IMG/VR virus record: IMGVR_UViG_3300041586_000059
Coordinates: 1 to 32,316 of that record
Source: a virus
DNA length: 32,316 nt
Direction: 5' to 3' (one strand)
The number at the start of each line of letters is the position of its first letter. The stretch's first letter is position 1. The notes under the pieces were generated by a model. The model was not told the DNA's origin. It did not search any database and saw only the letters and a list, made by a program, of their open reading frames with translations. The translations under genes were made by a program, and so were the position numbers. This document shows, piece by piece, positions 1-8,238 of this stretch.

Positions 1-127
1 GCGATGCAATACCTATGGCTCTGATCAGCGACTGGTAGAGGCTTACTTCAACATTGCGGTGCAGTGTGGCACCAAGTGGCTTGAGCGTGTGACTGCTACC
101 GGATCATGGCGCTGGACAAGTACCGAG
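1..127. repeat. Terminal direct repeat, left copy (circular contig overlap)
   Basis: These 127 bases are identical to the last 127 bases of the window (32190-32316). The reading frame of the tail-tip gene continues exactly across the join: 542 codons end at base 32316 and the next codon begins at base 128. This is what a circular genome cut open by an assembler looks like, and 127 is a common maximum k-mer size. It is probably an assembly overlap rather than a biological terminal repeat. Confidence 0.93.
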
Positions 128-1039
128 ACACGTATCCTCTGGAAGGTGGCTGAAGTGATGCGCTGGGAGGATATTGTTATTGACTCCATCGGCATACCTG
201 AGGATGGTGACATAAAGATCTACCTGAATCAGATGATTCAATTAAGCTCGTACAGTTCTGTAAGGTATGTAGCTGACTTTGACGACATCGAAATGAACCT
301 GGTAGATAACCCGGCATTGGGAGCAGACCGCATCTATTACAAAACAAATAACCCGGATCTCTATACTTCCAAGCTCGAAGAACTAAGCATCTCCCTTGGT
401 GACGTGGCTACCGTGATGAGTCAGAGTGTAAAGATCATTGCCGGTTCACCATCGACAAGGTGGAAGCGACCTGCTGACAGTACCTACTTGCCACTTGCCC
501 AGCTTATCTGTCGTGAGCTTGCCAATCAATACCAGCGCACTACCTACCGACTCAAGTCAGGAAATACCAATAGCCTTGCAAATCGATTGAGTCTCCTGGC
601 CACTTACACAGACACAGTCAATGAGCCTGGAAGAAAGTTCATCGTAACAGGCATGGAGTGGAATGTCAAATCCAACCGATGGAATCCTGACTTTGTAGAG
701 ATTAACCAGGAAGAATCCACGGTGGAGATCAGGGTGGTCCTAGACCTCAAACCCGGAACTGCACCAAACACAGGAGCCAACAGTGGAGGCAATGACGATC
801 AGACCGGCAGTAATGCACCCATCCTCACCAGTGCAGCAGATGCCAATGCAGTACATTACAATGCAGCAGATGGTAAGGATGAAATTGAAAAACAACAAGC
901 TAGGGACAACATAGACGTATTAAGCAAGGATGAAGTAAAAGAAGTGACAGGAGAATTGGCACAATTAAACACTCCTGACAAAAGTAATCTAGTCAGTGCG
1001 ATAAATCAAAAAGGACAATACCGATCTGTAGGGTGGTAA
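2..1039 (+). CDS. Tail tip / baseplate protein, C-terminal part (gene continues from window end)
   Basis: This is the C-terminal part of an 845-residue protein that starts at 30691. Bases 2-127 repeat the end of the window, so the new part is 128-1039 (303 residues). The body is beta-rich with no catalytic motif that I recognise. The last 100 residues are a low-complexity Gly/Asn/Thr linker (positions about 720-880), then a helical tail ending in TPDKSNLVSAINQ, a phrase common at the ends of phage tail and fibre proteins. The fibre genes follow 12 bp later. Position between the tape-measure region and the fibres suggests a Tal/Dit-like tail tip that carries the fibres. The function is inferred from position and composition. 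Confidence 0.75.
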   Translation, partial: RCNTYGSDQRLVEAYFNIAVQCGTKWLERVTATGSWRWTSTETRILWKVAEVMRWEDIVIDSIGIPEDGDIKIYLNQMIQLSSYSSVRYVADFDDIEMNLVDNPALGADRIYYKTNNPDLYTSKLEELSISLGDVATVMSQSVKIIAGSPSTRWKRPADSTYLPLAQLICRELANQYQRTTYRLKSGNTNSLANRLSLLATYTDTVNEPGRKFIVTGMEWNVKSNRWNPDFVEINQEESTVEIRVVLDLKPGTAPNTGANSGGNDDQTGSNAPILTSAADANAVHYNAADGKDEIEKQQARDNIDVLSKDEVKEVTGELAQLNTPDKSNLVSAINQKGQYRSVGW

Positions 1040-1051
1040 AACAATAAAACA

Positions 1052-2164
1052 ATGGCTGAATTAAATGTATACAAAGAAACCGCAGTACCTTCTACGGTAG
1101 TTCCAAATGCGTTATACCTTATAAAAGAAGGGTCAAATCCTTTCTTCACGCTACGTGTTGCGGATAGTGCTGGGACACTGATTCCGCTTGGAATGGACAT
1201 TTTAGGAACTATTCTTTCTGGATATTCAACAGGTTCGAATACTACTATTACCGCTGCGGATAGCATCATTCAAGCCTTTCAAAAAGCACAGGGGCAAATT
1301 AACAGCATTAGTTCTGCCGTTGCTGGCGGAATTAGAGTCCCACTTCCGCTAAACGCTTCAGGAAATCCAAACTACCCTGCTGCAACGGCTGGAGATTCCT
1401 ACATAATTACAGTTGCCGGAAGGGTCGGTGGAGCTTCAGGCGAAGTGGTCCAGGTCGGCGACCTAGTAAATGCGCTAAACAATAACGCAGGAGGAACTCA
1501 AGCTTCCGTTGGCGCAAATTGGTATGTGCTAGAAGGAAATAAAGACCTTGCAACTGATACAGTGCTTGGTATTGTACGGAGGGCTACGGTTTCAGAAATA
1601 AATGCTGGTACCGATGCAAACGCTTATGTAAGCCCTGGAAGATTAAGATCCGGGGTTTTAGGTACGCCGCTGTTGGGTCTTTCAATTGGATCAAATACCG
1701 CTATCATTGCTACTGATAATTTAATAGTTGCAATAGGAAAAGCTCAGGCTCAGATTAATGCTAGAGAGCCTTCTTTTACAAAAAATAGCGGTTTTAACAG
1801 AGCTTTTGGAACAGCGGTTAATACCGTTGCGCAAGGTAACGATTCAAGGATTTTAAACGGCCAAACTGCTTTTGATTGGGGAAATCATGCCTTGGCTGGA
1901 TATGTTCCTGAAACAAGAACTATCGGAAATGGCGCTGGAATAACTGGAGGTGGAAACTTATCATCCAACAGAACGATAGCATTGACAGGAATGGCTCTTG
2001 CTTTTCACAACTTATCAACTAACGGTTTTTCGGTTAGAACTGCTGCAAATACTGTTGCACCACGAGTTATGACAGGTAGCAATTCAATTAACATTTCTAA
2101 CGGTGATGGAGTGGCAGGAAATCCAACATTCACAATGCGATATGCTGGTACAATTTCTTGGTAA
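1052..2164 (+). CDS. Tail fibre protein 1
   Basis: 370 residues, rich in Gly, Ala, Asn and Thr. Residues 1-47 form a small beta-rich module ending LRVADSAGTLIPLG, which is also found at the start of the fibre at 2390 and is likely the part that docks on the tail tip. Two internal repeats of about 35 residues (51-84 and 203-237) share the pattern LxGxSxGSNTxIxAxD...KAQxQIN, typical of trimeric fibre shafts. Residues 288-313 carry the common fibre phrase GAGITGGGNLSSNRTIALTG. The start is 12 bases after the tail-tip stop, behind an A-rich leader. Likely role: receptor binding at the tail end. The family assignment is by repeat style, not by a named domain. Confidence 0.82.
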   Translation: MAELNVYKETAVPSTVVPNALYLIKEGSNPFFTLRVADSAGTLIPLGMDILGTILSGYSTGSNTTITAADSIIQAFQKAQGQINSISSAVAGGIRVPLPLNASGNPNYPAATAGDSYIITVAGRVGGASGEVVQVGDLVNALNNNAGGTQASVGANWYVLEGNKDLATDTVLGIVRRATVSEINAGTDANAYVSPGRLRSGVLGTPLLGLSIGSNTAIIATDNLIVAIGKAQAQINAREPSFTKNSGFNRAFGTAVNTVAQGNDSRILNGQTAFDWGNHALAGYVPETRTIGNGAGITGGGNLSSNRTIALTGMALAFHNLSTNGFSVRTAANTVAPRVMTGSNSINISNGDGVAGNPTFTMRYAGTISW

Positions 2165-2182
2165 CTTAAACTAAACTATAAT

Positions 2183-2386
2183 ATGAGCAATCAAAAAAAA
2201 TACACTTGCATTTTAGATCAAAACGATCTAAACGTAATCAGTCAGTTAATTAACCAAATGCCTTTGGGATCTTGTACTATTGCTCAGGCATCGCAGGCTA
2301 ATGCTCACGCGCAACAAATTCTTGACTTTCTCGGTAGCAAAACCAGCGAAGATGTAGAGGAAGTAGAGATCAAGAAATCAAAGTAA
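2183..2386 (+). CDS. Small protein between fibre genes
   Basis: 67 residues, not recognised. The N-terminal half is predicted helical (LDQNDLNVISQLINQMPLG) and contains two Cys. The C-terminus is highly charged (SEDVEEVEIKKSK). It lies 18 bp after fibre 1 and 3 bp before fibre 2 in the same direction, so it is probably translated with them. Small genes placed between fibre genes are sometimes fibre-assembly chaperones, but nothing in the sequence proves that. Confidence 0.65.
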   Translation: MSNQKKYTCILDQNDLNVISQLINQMPLGSCTIAQASQANAHAQQILDFLGSKTSEDVEEVEIKKSK

Positions 2387-2389
2387 GAA

Positions 2390-3922
2390 ATGGCAGAATT
2401 TAGTTTAGAAAAAGTTTTGGCGTTTCCCACAACTGGAATAGTTGCCAATAGGTGGTATGCAAGATTAGTTGGTGGCGCGGTAGAAATCCGTATCGCTAAC
2501 TCATCTGGGGTACTTATTCCCTTGTCTGGAAGTGCTGATACTCTGCAAGATGTCACTGCAAGAGGCGCAACAACTACAGTTCCATCACTTAACATTGGGC
2601 AAAGTACTGGTGCTTCAGATGTTAATTTCAATTTGGGTCAAGGAAGAACCGCAAATGGAAATGCATATATTGATTTTCATTCAGCCTCTGGTGGTGCTGA
2701 TTTCGATTTTAGAATAATTAAAAATTTTGGTGCTGGAGGAGAGGCAGAAATTAGAAACGTTTCTGGCCCAATTCTAATTATAACGGAATCAGAAAGTAAT
2801 ATTAATTTTGATACAGCTGGTGTATCAAGATTAATAATTCACGGGAGAAGTGGAAATGTTTCGATTGGAAGTCCTACTGATGTAGGAGCAAAATTATTTG
2901 TAAATGGTAACATACGGATGGATGGAACAGACTTTTTATCCGCAGCTTCACATATACAATTTCTTACTCCTTCTGGATCTGCTTTACCTATATCCACTAA
3001 TAATTTATTGGTAAGTAATAATTATGGAGGGCACAGAAGCAGGGTTCCTACAAACGGAATGTACGTACTAGGAAATATTCTTACTGATGGCAGAATTGGA
3101 GTCGGAACTTTAACGCCAGTTTCATTTTTGCATGTCAAAACTCCTGCTCCTTATGGGTATATAAACTCAGATAACAACTCGAATATTGGTGGTGGAATAT
3201 TTGTCTCCAGTCAAAATGGGGCGGAAAAAGCGTCTTTTGGAGTAAGTGGGTACATAGCAGAAGACACCTCAAGTGATGCATTTATTGGGGCTGGTAATGA
3301 AAACGGCATAAGATTTTACAGAGGAACAGTTGAAACCGCTAGAATAAATTCCGCTGGGCGTTTAGGGATTAATACCGTAAATCCTCTAGCGTTAATACAC
3401 GTAATTAGCCCTCAAACTGATTTTACATCTAGATTTGAAAACTTATCTTCTAATCCGTTTGGCATTTCTGTAACCTATAATTCTTCTCCAAATAGCCAAT
3501 TCAACCAGCCTTTTTGGTTTCGGGATAGTGGGCTTGTTCGTTTTGAGGTAAGGTCTAACGGAGGTATTGCTAACTTCTCTGCAAACAATGTGAATCTATC
3601 AGATAGAAGAGTAAAAAAAGAAATCAAAAAGGCATCCTCAGCCTGGGACCAAATAAAAGAAATCGAAGTAGTAGACTTCAAATACAAAGATCAAACTCAT
3701 GATGACTTCAATTTAGGGGTAATTGCTCAACAAGTTCTGTCTGTAGCTCCGAGGTTTGTTGATGTTGATGGATTTGGGAAAACCCGTAAAAACAGCATTC
3801 CACTGATGTCTGTCTATGATACGGATCTGCAATATGCGGCCTTGAAAGCATTACAGGAAGCAATGAATAGAATAGAGAGATTAGAAAACCAAACAAAAGA
3901 ATGGAAAACATCGGAAAACTAA
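2390..3922 (+). CDS. Tail fibre protein 2 with C-terminal S74 self-cleaving chaperone
   Basis: 510 residues. Residues 1-46 repeat the docking module of the fibre at 1052 (ends IRIANSSGVLIPLS). The middle has repeated beta-helix-like units of the style IGVGTLTPVSFLHVK and LGINTVNPLALIHV. From Ser404 the sequence is SDRRVKKEIK, the signature of the intramolecular chaperone / peptidase S74 domain. In this family a Ser-Lys dyad cuts the chain just before the Ser once the trimer has folded, so residues 404-510 should be released. That tail ends in the usual coiled coil (LQYAALKALQEAMNRIERLE). Overlaps the next gene by 22 bp. Likely a receptor-binding fibre. The base composition is more AT-rich than the head genes. 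Confidence 0.88.
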   Translation: MAEFSLEKVLAFPTTGIVANRWYARLVGGAVEIRIANSSGVLIPLSGSADTLQDVTARGATTTVPSLNIGQSTGASDVNFNLGQGRTANGNAYIDFHSASGGADFDFRIIKNFGAGGEAEIRNVSGPILIITESESNINFDTAGVSRLIIHGRSGNVSIGSPTDVGAKLFVNGNIRMDGTDFLSAASHIQFLTPSGSALPISTNNLLVSNNYGGHRSRVPTNGMYVLGNILTDGRIGVGTLTPVSFLHVKTPAPYGYINSDNNSNIGGGIFVSSQNGAEKASFGVSGYIAEDTSSDAFIGAGNENGIRFYRGTVETARINSAGRLGINTVNPLALIHVISPQTDFTSRFENLSSNPFGISVTYNSSPNSQFNQPFWFRDSGLVRFEVRSNGGIANFSANNVNLSDRRVKKEIKKASSAWDQIKEIEVVDFKYKDQTHDDFNLGVIAQQVLSVAPRFVDVDGFGKTRKNSIPLMSVYDTDLQYAALKALQEAMNRIERLENQTKEWKTSEN

Positions 3923-4266
3923 ACATAAACCTGATTAGGGGAAATGATAAAGTATTTAATCTATCCTTCTATGAGTTGGTCCTGGATGATCCAGAAGCTC
4001 CAATTGATCTAAGGACTTACCAGAGCATCCGAATGGATGTAAAGGTCGATGCCAATATTAATTCCACTGTGATCTTGGCCTTGGCTATTGATAGTGGATT
4101 ATCAATCACCGGCACGAATCATAATATTTTATCCATTGAGTTTAATAGAAGCTTCAGCAATACGAATGGGATTCAATTCCATTATGATATTCTGTTTGAA
4201 AAGGGTTCAGTATTTGAAACATTGGTAGGTGGATTAATCACAATCGAAAAAACAGTAACGCTATGA
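3901..4266 (+). CDS. Probable baseplate / fibre-attachment protein
   Basis: 121 residues, predicted all-beta. The order GNDKVFNLSFYE ... IDLRTYQSIRMDVK ... LVGGLITIEKTVTL resembles the N-terminal sandwich of phage baseplate upper proteins (BppU-type) that anchor receptor-binding proteins. The start overlaps the end of fibre 2 by 22 bp and the stop overlaps the next start as ATGA (4263-4266), which points to coupled translation with fibre 3. It could be the adaptor for fibre 3. The family call is tentative. Confidence 0.6.
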   Translation: MENIGKLNINLIRGNDKVFNLSFYELVLDDPEAPIDLRTYQSIRMDVKVDANINSTVILALAIDSGLSITGTNHNILSIEFNRSFSNTNGIQFHYDILFEKGSVFETLVGGLITIEKTVTL

Positions 4267-5882
4267 TAGTTGTAAAGGTCACCTCAACAGAAAATAAGAT
4301 TATCATCAAAAAAGGTGATGATGCTATTGCCAAGCAATTTGCACTAGCTTCCCAAGCATCAGCAATCGCAGCAGGAGAATCTGAAACGAATGCAGAAGAG
4401 TCTGAGCAGGTAGCTACCCAAAAAGCAGCACAAACGGTGGAAGATGCAGCGGAAGCGCTTGCTTCAAAACAGGATGCTGAAAGTGCAGCTACGGCTTCGG
4501 GAGGCTTTGCTTCGGATTCTGGAATTTCCGCTACGGCTTCGGAACTTGCAAAGGTATTAAGCGAGGCAGCGAAAGTAATCGCTATTCAAGAGGCTGGTCA
4601 ATCGAGTACCTCGGCAGGGCAATCGGCTGCAAGTGCTTTTGCTTCTGAGGCTGCAAAGAATCTGTCAGTATCGGCAAAAGATACGGCTATCTCAAAAGCC
4701 TCTGAGGCTAATTCTTCATCCATAACAGCAACAACTCAAGCTGGAATATCAACGGCCAAAGCTACTGAATCGGCTCAATCGGCAGCCCAATCACTTTTGT
4801 CTAGAAATGAAGCAGCTGCAATATTGGCTAACACGCTTACAGGGGGGGCGGTTGAGGGTCAGGTTCCTTTTTGGAACGGCCCTAAAAATCTGATTGGTAA
4901 TGATGGTTTTGTTTGGGATAATGTTAATAAGAGGCTTTTAGTAAATAGCTTAAATTCTTTAAAAACATTGAGTGTTGGAGGTGATGTTGAGGTTATAGGA
5001 CAAACAATAAATCCGTTAGTAAATAATTATTCGTTTATAGATATTAAAAATCCAGTTATAACGGCTGCTCTTGGAACGATAAACACTATATCTTTAATAA
5101 GAGCACAAGGAACTTTAAATTTTAACACTTTAAATCAAAGGATGGTGGGTATTGATGTTGACATTACATCAAATGCTACTCAATCTCATATTCCTATTTT
5201 AGCAAGAATGCAAACTTCTGCTAACGCAGTGGTTCAATCTCAGATTACTAATAAATCAAATCAAGCAAATGCTGGAAATGAGTTACGAGTTTCTACAGGA
5301 ACTGCGGGGGTTAGTAAAACAGAAATAGTTCTTTCAACAAAATCTACAAATCCTTTTAATTCAGGTGGTGTATATATGGAAGATGGTCCTAATTCAAACT
5401 ACTGGGCAGTCGGTACTGCGAATAATGACTATCTAAGATTTTTCCACAATTCAAATTCAGCTGCAGCAGGTTCAGTAAACCCAACAGCTTGGATTAGAAA
5501 TAATAGAATGTTTATTGGTAGATATGCTGCTTTTTTACCATTGGCGACGTTACATATAAAGGGGGAGGGAAGCACATTATCCACAACAAGTTTCCTAGTT
5601 GAAAATAGTACATCACAAAGATTACTAACTGTTTTAGATAACGGGAATACAGGATTTTTAACCACATCACCAACAGAAGCTTTAGACGTAAACGGAAAAG
5701 TAAGAATCCGAGAAGTTCTAAACGCAACTGGAAACCCTATCAACATTTCAGCAACAGGGGTTTTCCAACAAAGAACACCCTTACAGCATATTAACGATAT
5801 ATTAACATCCTTACCAACTTACAACGCAGCAATCTTTCAAACACTAACCCACAATGCAAGTGGCGTAATTGCATGGACTTAA
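4263..5882 (+). CDS. Tail fibre protein 3, with Ala/Ser-rich stalk
   Basis: 539 residues. Residues about 20-185 are an Ala/Ser/Glu-rich low-complexity stalk (repeats like ASAIAAGESETNAEES and SAASAFASEAAKNLS), resembling the collagen-free shaft of lambda-type side tail fibres and likely a trimeric coiled coil. From about 190 a globular part begins (VEGQVPFWNG ... FVWDNVNKRLLVN) and continues as beta-helix-like units to a C-terminus with LDVNGKVRIRE. There is no S74 domain here. Coupled to the upstream gene by an ATGA overlap. Likely contacts the host surface. Confidence 0.8.
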   Translation: MIVVKVTSTENKIIIKKGDDAIAKQFALASQASAIAAGESETNAEESEQVATQKAAQTVEDAAEALASKQDAESAATASGGFASDSGISATASELAKVLSEAAKVIAIQEAGQSSTSAGQSAASAFASEAAKNLSVSAKDTAISKASEANSSSITATTQAGISTAKATESAQSAAQSLLSRNEAAAILANTLTGGAVEGQVPFWNGPKNLIGNDGFVWDNVNKRLLVNSLNSLKTLSVGGDVEVIGQTINPLVNNYSFIDIKNPVITAALGTINTISLIRAQGTLNFNTLNQRMVGIDVDITSNATQSHIPILARMQTSANAVVQSQITNKSNQANAGNELRVSTGTAGVSKTEIVLSTKSTNPFNSGGVYMEDGPNSNYWAVGTANNDYLRFFHNSNSAAAGSVNPTAWIRNNRMFIGRYAAFLPLATLHIKGEGSTLSTTSFLVENSTSQRLLTVLDNGNTGFLTTSPTEALDVNGKVRIREVLNATGNPINISATGVFQQRTPLQHINDILTSLPTYNAAIFQTLTHNASGVIAWT

Positions 5883-5886
5883 AATT

Positions 5887-6327
5887 ATGGAAAAGATAAA
5901 AATAGTAATCAAAAATCATCCTCTTATGGGTAACAAAAGAGCAGTAGAGTTTGAGGGTGTAGAATACCTTAGCTACTCTTTAGGCGAGGCAAAATTGGTA
6001 TGGCATGAGCGATTTCTCGACAACGATGGCAATCTAATTGACAGCAAAATTATTCCAGTTCGTAGGATAGTTAGTCATATCAGCAACGCTAACAAGGTGA
6101 CATCTCAAGGTGTGATGATAAGTAGAGAAAACTCAATCTTTGTAAATCCTATTATGGAAGGTGAGCCGGAAGAGAATTATAGTATTAGGATTGACGCTAT
6201 TCTTGCAGAACAGGAATTAACTCAAATTCCAGAGTTTGACTTTTGGATGTCGAGAATAGGATGGGGGACCTTAATAATTGAAGCAGCCACATTATTAGAA
6301 TTTTTTAACAGATACGACAGACCATGA
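5887..6327 (+). CDS. Hypothetical protein at end of fibre cluster
   Basis: 146 residues from the ATG at 5887, four bases after the fibre 3 stop. An in-frame ATG at 5869 would overlap fibre 3 and is less likely. Not recognised. The N-terminal half looks beta-rich (IKIVIKNHP...AVEFEGVEYLSYSLGEAKLVWHERFLDNDGNLI) and the rest mixed. No signal peptide. Cotranscribed with the fibre genes, so a fibre chaperone or minor baseplate part is possible. The stop overlaps the next start as ATGA. Confidence 0.7.
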   Translation: MEKIKIVIKNHPLMGNKRAVEFEGVEYLSYSLGEAKLVWHERFLDNDGNLIDSKIIPVRRIVSHISNANKVTSQGVMISRENSIFVNPIMEGEPEENYSIRIDAILAEQELTQIPEFDFWMSRIGWGTLIIEAATLLEFFNRYDRP

Positions 6328-6467
6328 ACGACAGAAAAATAATCCTAAACGAAGAGCAAATACAAAAGCTAGAAGCATTTTTGTATGAACTGCCTATGAA
6401 GTACGCTCAACCAATTATGAATATGCTAGTTGAGGGTGTTCAATCAGAAACCGTAAAAGTTGAATAG
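6324..6467 (+). CDS. Small hypothetical protein, 47 aa
   Basis: The 47-residue protein begins MNDRKIILNEEQIQKLEAFL and is predicted mainly helical. Its start overlaps the previous stop as ATGA, the coupling used throughout this genome, which is the main reason to accept it. Function unknown. The 144 bases that follow hold only two possible peptides of 16 and 14 residues and the repeated motif at 6553. Confidence 0.55.
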   Translation: MNDRKIILNEEQIQKLEAFLYELPMKYAQPIMNMLVEGVQSETVKVE

Positions 6468-6552
6468 AAAATGACCGAGGAACAAACAGACACTTTCTTC
6501 ATCGCAGCAAAAAAAATATAAATGGCACTAACTAAAATAATCATAACACATA

Positions 6553-6570
6553 TTAAACAAAGTTAACAAA
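6553..6570. promoter_or_regulatory. Repeated intergenic motif, copy 1
   Basis: The 18-mer TTAAACAAAGTTAACAAA is identical to 19124-19141. Shorter matches lie at 30643-30658 (16 bp) and 29112-29124 (13 bp). Read on the minus strand it contains TAACTTTG, a perfect Bacteroidota -7 box. Here it lies 41 bases before the holin start. Whether it works as a promoter, an operator or both is not known. Confidence 0.5.
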
Positions 6571-6611
6571 TTACTATTCAGGTATTTATTTCATTTGAAA
6601 AAGCAAATCAA

Positions 6612-7088
6612 ATGAACAACTACCAACTTAATGAAGGATTAACTACGATAGCCAAAACAGGACTTATTGCCTTTTTACTTGCGTTGCAGATCCAGACCTC
6701 ACAAATAGGATACCTACTCATACTTATTTTTATTGACAGCTTCTTTGGTATCCTTAGAGCTGTCAAACTTAAAGAAGTCTTTACTTTTTATAAACTCTAC
6801 TGGGGAATTACAGTCAAGCTCTGTATTCTGATAATCCCATTCCTGACAGCAGGTGCAGCGTTGGTTTTCAAGATCAATCTGATCTACATAGTCAATATTT
6901 TTATTATTATCATAGCTGTACAGGATTTTGTATCAATTATAGCATCGATTATCTCCATGAAAGTCGGCTATCGGGTCAAGTCAGTTGACTTCATCGAGAA
7001 AGCAATGCGCGTCTTGATGGACTTCCTGACTGAGCTAATCAAATCAAAGATCGATCAAATCAAGCGTGGAGGCAAAGAAGAACTATGA
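6612..7088 (+). CDS. Holin
   Basis: 158 residues with three to four hydrophobic segments (about 17-48, 66-86 and 88-116), a short N-terminus and a charged C-terminal tail. The phrase LILIFIDSFFGILRAVK matches the D-x-x-x-G-x-x-[RK]-A pattern of the phage_holin_4 family (toxin secretion / phage lysis holin). It would form holes in the inner membrane at the time of lysis. It opens the lysis cassette, and its stop overlaps the next start as ATGA (7085-7088). Its leader carries the motif at 6553. Confidence 0.85.
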   Translation: MNNYQLNEGLTTIAKTGLIAFLLALQIQTSQIGYLLILIFIDSFFGILRAVKLKEVFTFYKLYWGITVKLCILIIPFLTAGAALVFKINLIYIVNIFIIIIAVQDFVSIIASIISMKVGYRVKSVDFIEKAMRVLMDFLTELIKSKIDQIKRGGKEEL

Positions 7089-7504
7089 CCGGCAAGGCAG
7101 CAACTATGACACTGACCAGGCAGCAAGCTAACGCAAGCCAAACCCTTGGTGAACTGGTACTACGGGACCAAGAAGGCAAAGTCCTATTTGAATGCGTGAC
7201 AGTTGAACTCCCCTGGCTTGAAAATGCACGAAGGATCTCCTGCATTCCAAAAGGAAAATACAAAGTCATTCCCAGAGTTTCTCAGAAATACAGCAAACAC
7301 CTGCATGTGCTAGACGTGCCTAATCGGGATTTCATTCTTATTCACGAGGCCAACTTTGTCTATCAGCTCAAAGGCTGCATTGGTGTAGGTGCTACCTTCA
7401 AAGACATTAACCGGGATGGGACGTTAGATATTACTTCTTCGAAAGTTACCAAGGCCAGGATACTTGAATTCATCAATGGGCCCGTACAACTGACAGTCCT
7501 GTGA
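7085..7504 (+). CDS. DUF5675 protein, putative endolysin-associated
   Basis: 139 residues, matching the DUF5675 family by eye: LTRQQANASQTLGEL, then VELPWLENARRISCIPKGKYKV, DVPNRDFILIHEANF and LKGCIGVG. A second in-frame ATG at 7106 fits the usual start of the family equally well, while the ATG at 7085 gives the ATGA overlap with the holin. The His of LIHEANF and the Cys of KGCIGVG are the likely catalytic residues by analogy with LD-transpeptidase-like folds. No other wall-degrading enzyme lies in the lysis cassette, so this is the best candidate for the endolysin, but the activity is inferred. Confidence 0.8.
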   Translation: MTGKAATMTLTRQQANASQTLGELVLRDQEGKVLFECVTVELPWLENARRISCIPKGKYKVIPRVSQKYSKHLHVLDVPNRDFILIHEANFVYQLKGCIGVGATFKDINRDGTLDITSSKVTKARILEFINGPVQLTVL

Positions 7505-8001
7505 AAAAGCTAATCTTATTAGTTCTATTGAGTACTGTATCATGCGATTCCAAAAAGTCACTTACAAAGTCATCTGACAAATCTCAAATCAAAGAATCCA
7601 ATGAAGCCAGCTCAAGTACTCGAAAGGAATTCACACAGGATTGGTCTTGGATTGCCTCCGCGTTGGAGTCTAGGGATGGCAGCACTCGCATTGAGTTTGA
7701 TGGCCCTAGTAGTATTGAGATTAGACCGGATCAGTCCATCAGTGCCACCGGAGCTAATGCCAGAGTCATCAGCACTACTTCCAGCATCCGTCAAGATACC
7801 ATCACCTCCTTGGGCAGCAGTACCGAACTCATCCAGAAGGACACGACGCATACAACAGCGAAAGAAGAGCTTAGAGATACTAAGCAGAAGGAAGTAGCGA
7901 AGGAAGTCAAGACTCAGAAGCTTGCACCCATACTGGTTTTGATCTTGATGATTGTTATGGCAGTCTATTTTTTGATTCAATCTCAACCAAATGTAAAATG
8001 A
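7501..8001 (+). CDS. Candidate unimolecular spanin (lipoprotein with C-terminal TM)
   Basis: 166 residues from a GTG start that overlaps the DUF5675 stop (GTGA). An N-terminal lipoprotein signal (MKKLILLVLLSTVSC, lipid-accepting Cys15) is followed by about 120 Ser/Thr/Gln-rich residues. A single membrane span lies near the C-terminus (LAPILVLILMIVMAVYFLI, about 141-159), with a short basic tail. An outer-membrane lipid anchor at one end and an inner-membrane span at the other is the defining layout of unimolecular spanins such as T1 gp11, which fuse the two membranes in the last step of lysis. The lipobox is loose (T at -3) and +2 is Asp. The place after holin and endolysin supports the call. 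Confidence 0.72.
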   Translation: MKKLILLVLLSTVSCDSKKSLTKSSDKSQIKESNEASSSTRKEFTQDWSWIASALESRDGSTRIEFDGPSSIEIRPDQSISATGANARVISTTSSIRQDTITSLGSSTELIQKDTTHTTAKEELRDTKQKEVAKEVKTQKLAPILVLILMIVMAVYFLIQSQPNVK

Positions 8002-8123
8002 AAAGCCTGATAATCTGTGGAGCCACTGGTCCAATCCTCAAGGAACTTCAATTGAAAATGCCACAGGTTAAGTTGGTGACAATCTATCAGGCCATACAAT
8101 TTATACAAAATCCAAGCCTTTGA
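7998..8123 (+). CDS. Small hypothetical protein, 41 aa
   Basis: 41 residues, beginning MKSLIICGATGPILKELQLK. The start overlaps the spanin stop as ATGA. No membrane segment and no recognised motif. It is the last gene of the rightward late operon before the attachment region. Kept because of the start-stop coupling; it could still be chance. Confidence 0.4.
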   Translation: MKSLIICGATGPILKELQLKMPQVKLVTIYQAIQFIQNPSL

Positions 8124-8238
8124 AAAAATCAATCTAAAAATTGCCACATCTGGTGTGGTAAAGGGTGTGTCATCAAGGGTAAGTTGCGGTAAAACTTGTT
8201 GTGTGATTGAACCTGCAAAAATATAATAAAACCAAGAA

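Noticed and set aside
6471-6566. Two peptides of 16 and 14 residues on the plus strand and a 34-residue hydrophobic frame on the minus strand (6440-6544)
   Set aside because: Too short, not conserved-looking, and the minus-strand start is only 14 bases from the promoter-like motif.
7601-7897. 98-codon plus-strand frame inside the spanin gene
   Set aside because: The main frame has clear lipoprotein and TM features and start-stop coupling. A nested Rz1-like partner was considered, but this frame lacks a lipobox.
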